This document shows positions 9,774-64,000 of a stretch of 64,000 bases of DNA, piece after piece. The notes under the pieces are model-generated. The model was not told the DNA's origin. It was given only the letters and a program-made list of their open reading frames with translations, and did not search any database. This DNA is from Megalobrama amblycephala (taxonomy: Eukaryota > Chordata > Actinopteri > Cypriniformes > Xenocyprididae): contig NC_063049.1 in the NCBI RefSeq assembly GCF_018812025.1, positions 20,858,409 to 20,922,408 of the forward strand. The letters run 5' to 3'. Every line of letters starts with the position of its first letter. Position 1 is the first letter of the stretch. The translations under genes and the position numbers were made by a program.

Positions 9774-10603
9774 ACCCAGGTGAAAAAATAGTAATTTATA
9801 GTAAATACTATAGTGTTTTTGAACCATACTATAGTAAAGTACTTGAATTAATTTGTTGTGGTAATTCTATAGTTGCTCTGGTAATATAACAACTATAGTA
9901 AGCTAATATACACAAATTACTTTACCCAATACTGTACTAAGTTTTCTTTAATCTATAGGGTATATATATACACTTACAAAAAAAAAAAATCCTGCAGGAA
10001 TCCTGCAGGACCTACACACCACATACCTGCATATTCCTACAGGATCCCACAGGATTTTTGTGACCATTTTCCTTCAGGACTCCTGCAGGAATCCTACAGG
10101 AACCATGCCGGACTCCTACAGGAATATACCCTGTTCTGTAGGATTCAATCCTACAGGATTCCTGCACATAGAACAAGTCATACTGGAAAAACCCTACAGG
10201 ACTCCTGCAGGAATATATCCTGTTCTGTAGGATTTTTATTCAATCCTACAGGATTCCTGCACATAGAACAAGTCATATAGGAACAATTCTACAGGACTCC
10301 TGCAGGAATATATCCTGTCCTGTAGGATTTTTACTCAGTCCTACAGGATTCCTGCACATAGAATCAAAATCCTACAGGATTAATTATACTACAATGAATA
10401 CACTAGTTTACTGTAGTAAAACTAAAGTATACTACAGTATTTATTACAGTTGATCAGTTCACTATAGTTATTATTACAGTATGCTGTAGCATTCATTAAC
10501 AAAGTGTTGTAAATACTATAATATATACAGTATACTACAATTTACTGGTTCAAAAACACTATAGTATTTACTATAAATTACTATAGTATTTTTTCACCTG
10601 GGT
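9774..10603. mobile_element. Inverted-repeat transposon carrying a satellite
   Basis: The termini ACCCAGGTGAAAAAATAGTA and its complement (ending TTTTTTCACCTGGGT at 10603) extend as roughly 50-bp arms, with more ATAGTA/TACTAT pairing inside. Between the arms lies the tandem array at 9990-10380. Confidence 0.85.
9990..10380. repeat. Tandem CCTGCAGG/CCTACAGG minisatellite
   Basis: Units of roughly 75-85 bp repeat about four times. Each contains CCTGCAGGAATATATCCTG, TGTAGGATTTTTA, and TACAGGATTCCTGCACATAG. Many small palindromes (CCTGCAGG) are embedded, giving local hairpin potential. Confidence 0.85.
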
Positions 10604-10854
10604 TGATACTGATTTGTTTATCTGTTTCATGTTCAGCTTATAGATAAATTAAAGATAGTATTTTGTTAACTTTCATGAATAACATTAACAAACATTGTTA
10701 TCATACAATAATAAAATGTAGCTACATCGAAATATTGTTTAACTCTTGATTCATACATGTCCATATCGTCACATTTAAATGTAAATAATATAGTTATTGA
10801 ACATGGTAGATATTATATTATTATAACATAAATACGCAAACTCTTCACCATAGT

Positions 10855-60016
<49,162 letters not shown>

Positions 60017-61086
60017 GCGTGTCCTCTGTCTCTCCTCCACCCCCCAACGCCCACCAGCGCTAATCTTACACTGCAGAAGAGTGCATGTGTGCATACAAAC
60101 CATGCTAATAACAGGTCGTGTTCAGAGACGAGTGGTGCGACTGAAAAGGGGAAGCGATATGAAGCTGAACATCTAGATGTTACGGACCAGACTGTTGCAC
60201 CAAGGACTGAGAAAACTATTAGAGAAATAAAATTATATTAATAAAAGCCAACAACATGTTTACTTTTACCTTGAATGAAGGATATGGTGTTTGAAGTTCA
60301 GGATATGCATAAGCTAGATTTGGAGTGGCTACATTGTCTGTTTTTCCATATTTCATAACCTGTCCTCATTCCACAGCATTGCAGTGTTTTGGAAGGCAGC
60401 ACTGGGGCTGACTGATGTCTCTGAAACGGATTTATTTTTTGAATGGCCTGAGGTGGGTTTATGGTGCGTTTTACAGTGAGGTCACATTCAAAAAGGGAAT
60501 TCATTACAATCGAATTGTATTTTGAGGAAAAAGGAAAGTAAGGAAAGGGTGGAACTGAACAGAAAGTGTGAATATTGAGAAGTTGCTTTCTATTTATTTC
60601 ATGTTTGACAGTTTATTTTTAATTTGAGTCTGTGTAAAATGTTTTGATTGTTTTAATAATAGTTTGATTTATATCTTTACTCTCCCATCTAAGAGAATCT
60701 GTTTCAGCCGGTTTGCTGAAATAGTAAATATTTGTGAGACCAAAGTTAATTCATAGTGTCTTCGCAGGGTCTGACTCGCTTGCGTAAAGGTCTCACTTTA
60801 CTTTAATTATCATTAAATATATTTCATACATTTATGGATCCACTTTGTTGTTAATACATTTTCCCTTATGAGAATCAGTCAGCCCTGACACACATGCAGT
60901 ACTAGACATATCTAATAACCTCATGAACTTCAGAACAGTTTTACTTTTTTGCTTGTTTTACATTTAAATATTGTGTAGTGATGCTAACCAATTGGTTATT
61001 TAAGTGTATGTAGTGCTTCATAGACTGCATGCTTAATAAAAAACAAACCATATTTACATTTCATTTCTTTTTCTTGTTTTATTTAC
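60017..61086 (+). other. abi2: abi2 3' UTR (candidate) with AATAAA signals
   Basis: This is non-coding sequence after the stop. AATAAA occurs at 60226-60231 and 60240-60245, and a further one at 61035-61040 lies before the transposon nest. I cannot tell which is used. Vertebrate ABI2 3' UTRs are often several kb, so the transcript may continue. Confidence 0.6.
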
Positions 61087-61200
61087 AAGGTTCCCACAAT
61101 AACAGATTTTAAAGTTGTGATTTCCAGTCCTGAAAAAAATCTGCATGAAACATTATGGTTGACGTTTGCACAATTTAAAGTATAATTTAAGTGTTTTAGT

Positions 61201-62196
61201 ACAGTGCTTCCCACAGGTTTTAAATAGACTTGGTGGAAAATCCTCCTATTACCCACGGCACAAAAATAATCTACTACTTGTGACAAACAACATTTTTATT
61301 TATTGAAATTCATTTAATACAGATTATGCTGTGTTTTGGGGGATATCAAGTACTTTTTTTATCCATTTACTGCAAAATTCCTCAACTACACCTTTAGCAT
61401 GCGTATGAAATATTACATTTATATGAAAAAACTAATGAAGCTCAAAATTAAACAAGTTGTTTCTGGATACTGATCTGTTAGGGGCAGAATTCTGCCATCT
61501 GCTGGTTAGAGAAATCTGTAGCAAATACATTTTTTTTATAGTGTAATTACCATGTACATCCAGCAGAGGACCCATAGAGATCCATTCATTTTTCTGGATG
61601 TGGCCAACTGCTCTTATAAATGCAATGTGGAAGGAACATGATTACACACAAACACACACACTGGAAATCCATTTATCCTTTGCTGAAACGTATTCATGGA
61701 GAACGTGGATCATTATTGCTTAGCAACGAGCGCTTTTGAAAAAGAAGAAAGTGGCTCAGCCGGCGGTTTCTTCTCGTTTTTAGACACGACATTTAAACGG
61801 CCTCTAAATCGAGCGTGGATGGTTTCATTCCCTGATAGCACACGTACATCTATTTGATGTCTGTTTACGCCTGGAAGACTTATTTTTTTTGCTCATCTGC
61901 AGTACGTCTATAGGACGTTTCCTGTCAGATGTCAATTAGATGTTTAGAAGATGTCTTTAAGATGTTTGATTTAGAATGTATGTAAAACTGACATCTTAAA
62001 GATGTCTATCAGATGTTTGTAAACAGCAGATGAAGTGATCTTTAACAGACATCTTGCAGACGTACGTGTGCTATCTGAGTTTATCTCAGGAGGATAAATA
62101 AGTGTAAAAGAATAAAAATGATAAAAGCAAAAATGTGTCTCCAAATATACCTGGGCAGCCTGCCCAGGTAAAGTCTATGTGTGGGAAGCACTGTAG
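61201..62196. mobile_element. hAT-like element, middle level
   Basis: The ends CAGTGCTTCCCACAG and GTGTGGGAAGCACTG are inverted repeats, with TAGTA directly outside each end. Also pairs internally (TTTAAATAGACTTGG / AAAGTCTATGTG). Confidence 0.8.
61834..62078. mobile_element. GATAGCACACGTAC MITE, inner level
   Basis: GATAGCACACGTAC and GTACGTGTGCTATC are near-identical inverted ends. The interior is rich in AGATGTCT/AGACATCT repeats. Confidence 0.85.
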
Positions 62197-62328
62197 TACT
62201 TTAAGTATATGTTAGTACCTGACACATCCAAAAGATAATTCAATAATTGGTGATCAACTAGAAAAAAAAAAAAAAAAAAACGTGTCATGTACTGTAAATC
62301 GACTAATAAAAAGTGTGGGAACCCTGTA

Positions 62329-64000
62329 TTTAATTAATTATTCATTATGCTTTTGTTCTTGATCCCTCTTATACCCAGTTTAAGACTTTCATAAGACATG
62401 GACAATGTCCAAACATTACAGTATTAATCTGGGTGCTCTATAAATGTTTATGCTAAATATTGTGCCATTTTTGTAATGTTATTGAAATGTGTATAAGCTA
62501 CTATTTGACAATCACTGATCTTTTTTTTCTCTCCAGCTACTAGAGTAGTTTTCCATTTTGCAGGTCCTAAAATCTTTATTGTTACCTCCATAATGAAACT
62601 GAATCTAAATCTTACTTAAAGAACAGATGGAGGTTCTTTAAAGCAGGGTAGAGCCAGCTGAGTGAATCTCTCTCTCTACCTGACAATAATACCTGGCAAA
62701 ATGTGATGTTCAGTGGGTTTTAGTTTACCTCGGTCTGAAAGCACATCACTGCAAACACCATAGAGAGATGACAAATATTTCTATTTTAACATAAATAGTG
62801 ATTTTTGTAACCGATTAAAGCCCATTAACTCAATATTCTGGTGTGCAAATATGTGTATATAACTAAATAAAAGTATGGACATCAGTATTTCCATGTGTGA
62901 GAGGATGAAACTAAATGTGTCAACCAGTTCCTTCCCAGTATTAGTAATTTTCATGTAAATTGTGCCTGATCACTCCAAAACAAATAGCTGTATGGGTCCA
63001 GATACAAAAGTGAAAATTTGCGTTGACCGTTTTTGACTTCTTTCCATACTGTGAATGTGCGTTGAGGGGAGTTGATAGTGAAATGTCATCGTTGAGCTCA
63101 GTGTTTGGGATAGACGCCCATGTTCTTTTTCAGACTTACATAACTTGGCAGTGAACAGGGGTCCAGATGGCTTGAGACGTACGTAAGATTGCTGGAGGTT
63201 TGCACACTCAGACGCCCACAGGCTGTTAGCTGCAGAGACAGAAGAGGAGCAGTTATTCTGCTGTGACGCTCCAACCACTATATCTTTAATTAACATATTT
63301 AGATCTCCTCCACATCTTTATATAGTGTTATATCATTTTTTTTTATTATTATTTTTCTAAGGATACACTGTCCTTACAGCAAATACTGCAACTACACAAA
63401 GGGAAAGAAAAAAAAAAAGATGTGAATGTTTGTGTGAGATCTGTGCAAATCGAAGCTCAATTCTGTGAAAAGTGTCCCTGTTGTGAGAACAAGATCTCAA
63501 ATGAGCAGTGCTGTTTATTAGAAATTTGAGGAGAAAATGCTTGTCAGTATACTTGTGTAAAATGTGTTTCTCTAGGTGTGGTTTTGTATATTATAATTAC
63601 ATTATTGCCATACTTTTGCTATAACTTGGGTAACAAGTGGAAACAATAAAACCACACTAGCATGCATTCAGATAAGAGTTTACTGTAGAAAAACAGTTCC
63701 AGAATAAGGGTTTTGTTCATAAATCAGGTTGGGGCATGCTGTCATGTGTTTTATGATGTAATTTAACACAAGTGATAAATTATATCTGTCGCCCAAAACA
63801 AGTGTTACCTTTAACGTTTCGTTTTATATTTTATATAATTACTCTTTTAGTCACTAGCACTTCTCAATACTTCGGTCACTTTTCAAAACTCTTCACACAG
63901 CGAGCACAACATCAGTGTATGTGGGGTAAACTGTGGATCATTTACCATTGCTTTGGCATAAAATACATTCAGTGACTACATCTTCAATAGTTCAAGTCCT
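62329..64000. other. Downstream of abi2; no gene established
   Basis: The sequence is mostly unique-looking, with an AATAAA at 63645-63650 and a 108-codon - strand frame at 62970-63296. In human the next gene, RAPH1, converges on ABI2, so this could be either gene's 3' UTR. I cannot recognise coding sequence here. Confidence 0.4.

Larger units (their letters stand above)
61087..62328. mobile_element. hAT-like element, outer level of a 3' nest
   Basis: CAAGGTTCCCACA at the left and TGTGGGAACCCTG at the right. TATTTA lies immediately outside both ends (possible 6-bp duplication). It contains 61201-62196. Confidence 0.75.

Noticed and set aside
9990..10380. CRISPR-like array
   Set aside because: Repeats are adjacent, palindromic and variable without unique spacers, in a vertebrate transposon.

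Overview
The window looks like nuclear DNA of a teleost fish, most likely a cyprinid. It has AT-rich introns, GT-AG splice sites, and a dense load of short non-autonomous DNA transposons, Tc1-like elements and tRNA-derived SINEs of kinds common in carp and zebrafish genomes. Species cannot be fixed from the sequence alone. I recognise two protein-coding genes, both on the + strand, head to tail and about 2.2 kb apart.

Region 1 (1-8930): tmem237, the tetraspan ciliary transition-zone protein (ALS2CR4/JBTS14 family). Ten coding exons from 2486 to 8784 join in frame to 365 codons. A probable 5' exon ends at 1338, and an AATAAA lies at 8909.

Region 2 (8930-10850): intergenic DNA made mostly of inverted-repeat elements, one of which carries a small CCTGCAGG-type satellite.

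Region 3 (10850-60016, 3' sequence beyond): abi2, the Abl-interactor subunit of the WAVE actin-regulatory complex. Twelve coding exons join in frame to 555 codons. They include an 18-nt microexon and a 74-codon Ser/Thr/Pro-rich exon that I do not recall in mammalian ABI2. Intron 1 is about 24.9 kb and is largely a graveyard of transposons. Several insertions are nested, and five have target-site duplications that can be read directly (four perfect, one with a single mismatch).

Region 4 (60017-64000): abi2 3' UTR or downstream DNA with a three-level nest of elements. No second gene is established there.

The two genes do not form an operon. Tmem237 organises the ciliary gate, and Abi2 links Rac/Abl signalling to Arp2/3 actin assembly. 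Both map to human 2q33, so linkage is ancestral, but the immediate adjacency here differs from human. I found no prokaryote-like system, CRISPR array, viral gene or clearly novel multi-gene system. The most unusual content is the nested transposon architecture, the inverted repeats flanking abi2 exons 7-9, and the start-region and microexon features of the two genes.
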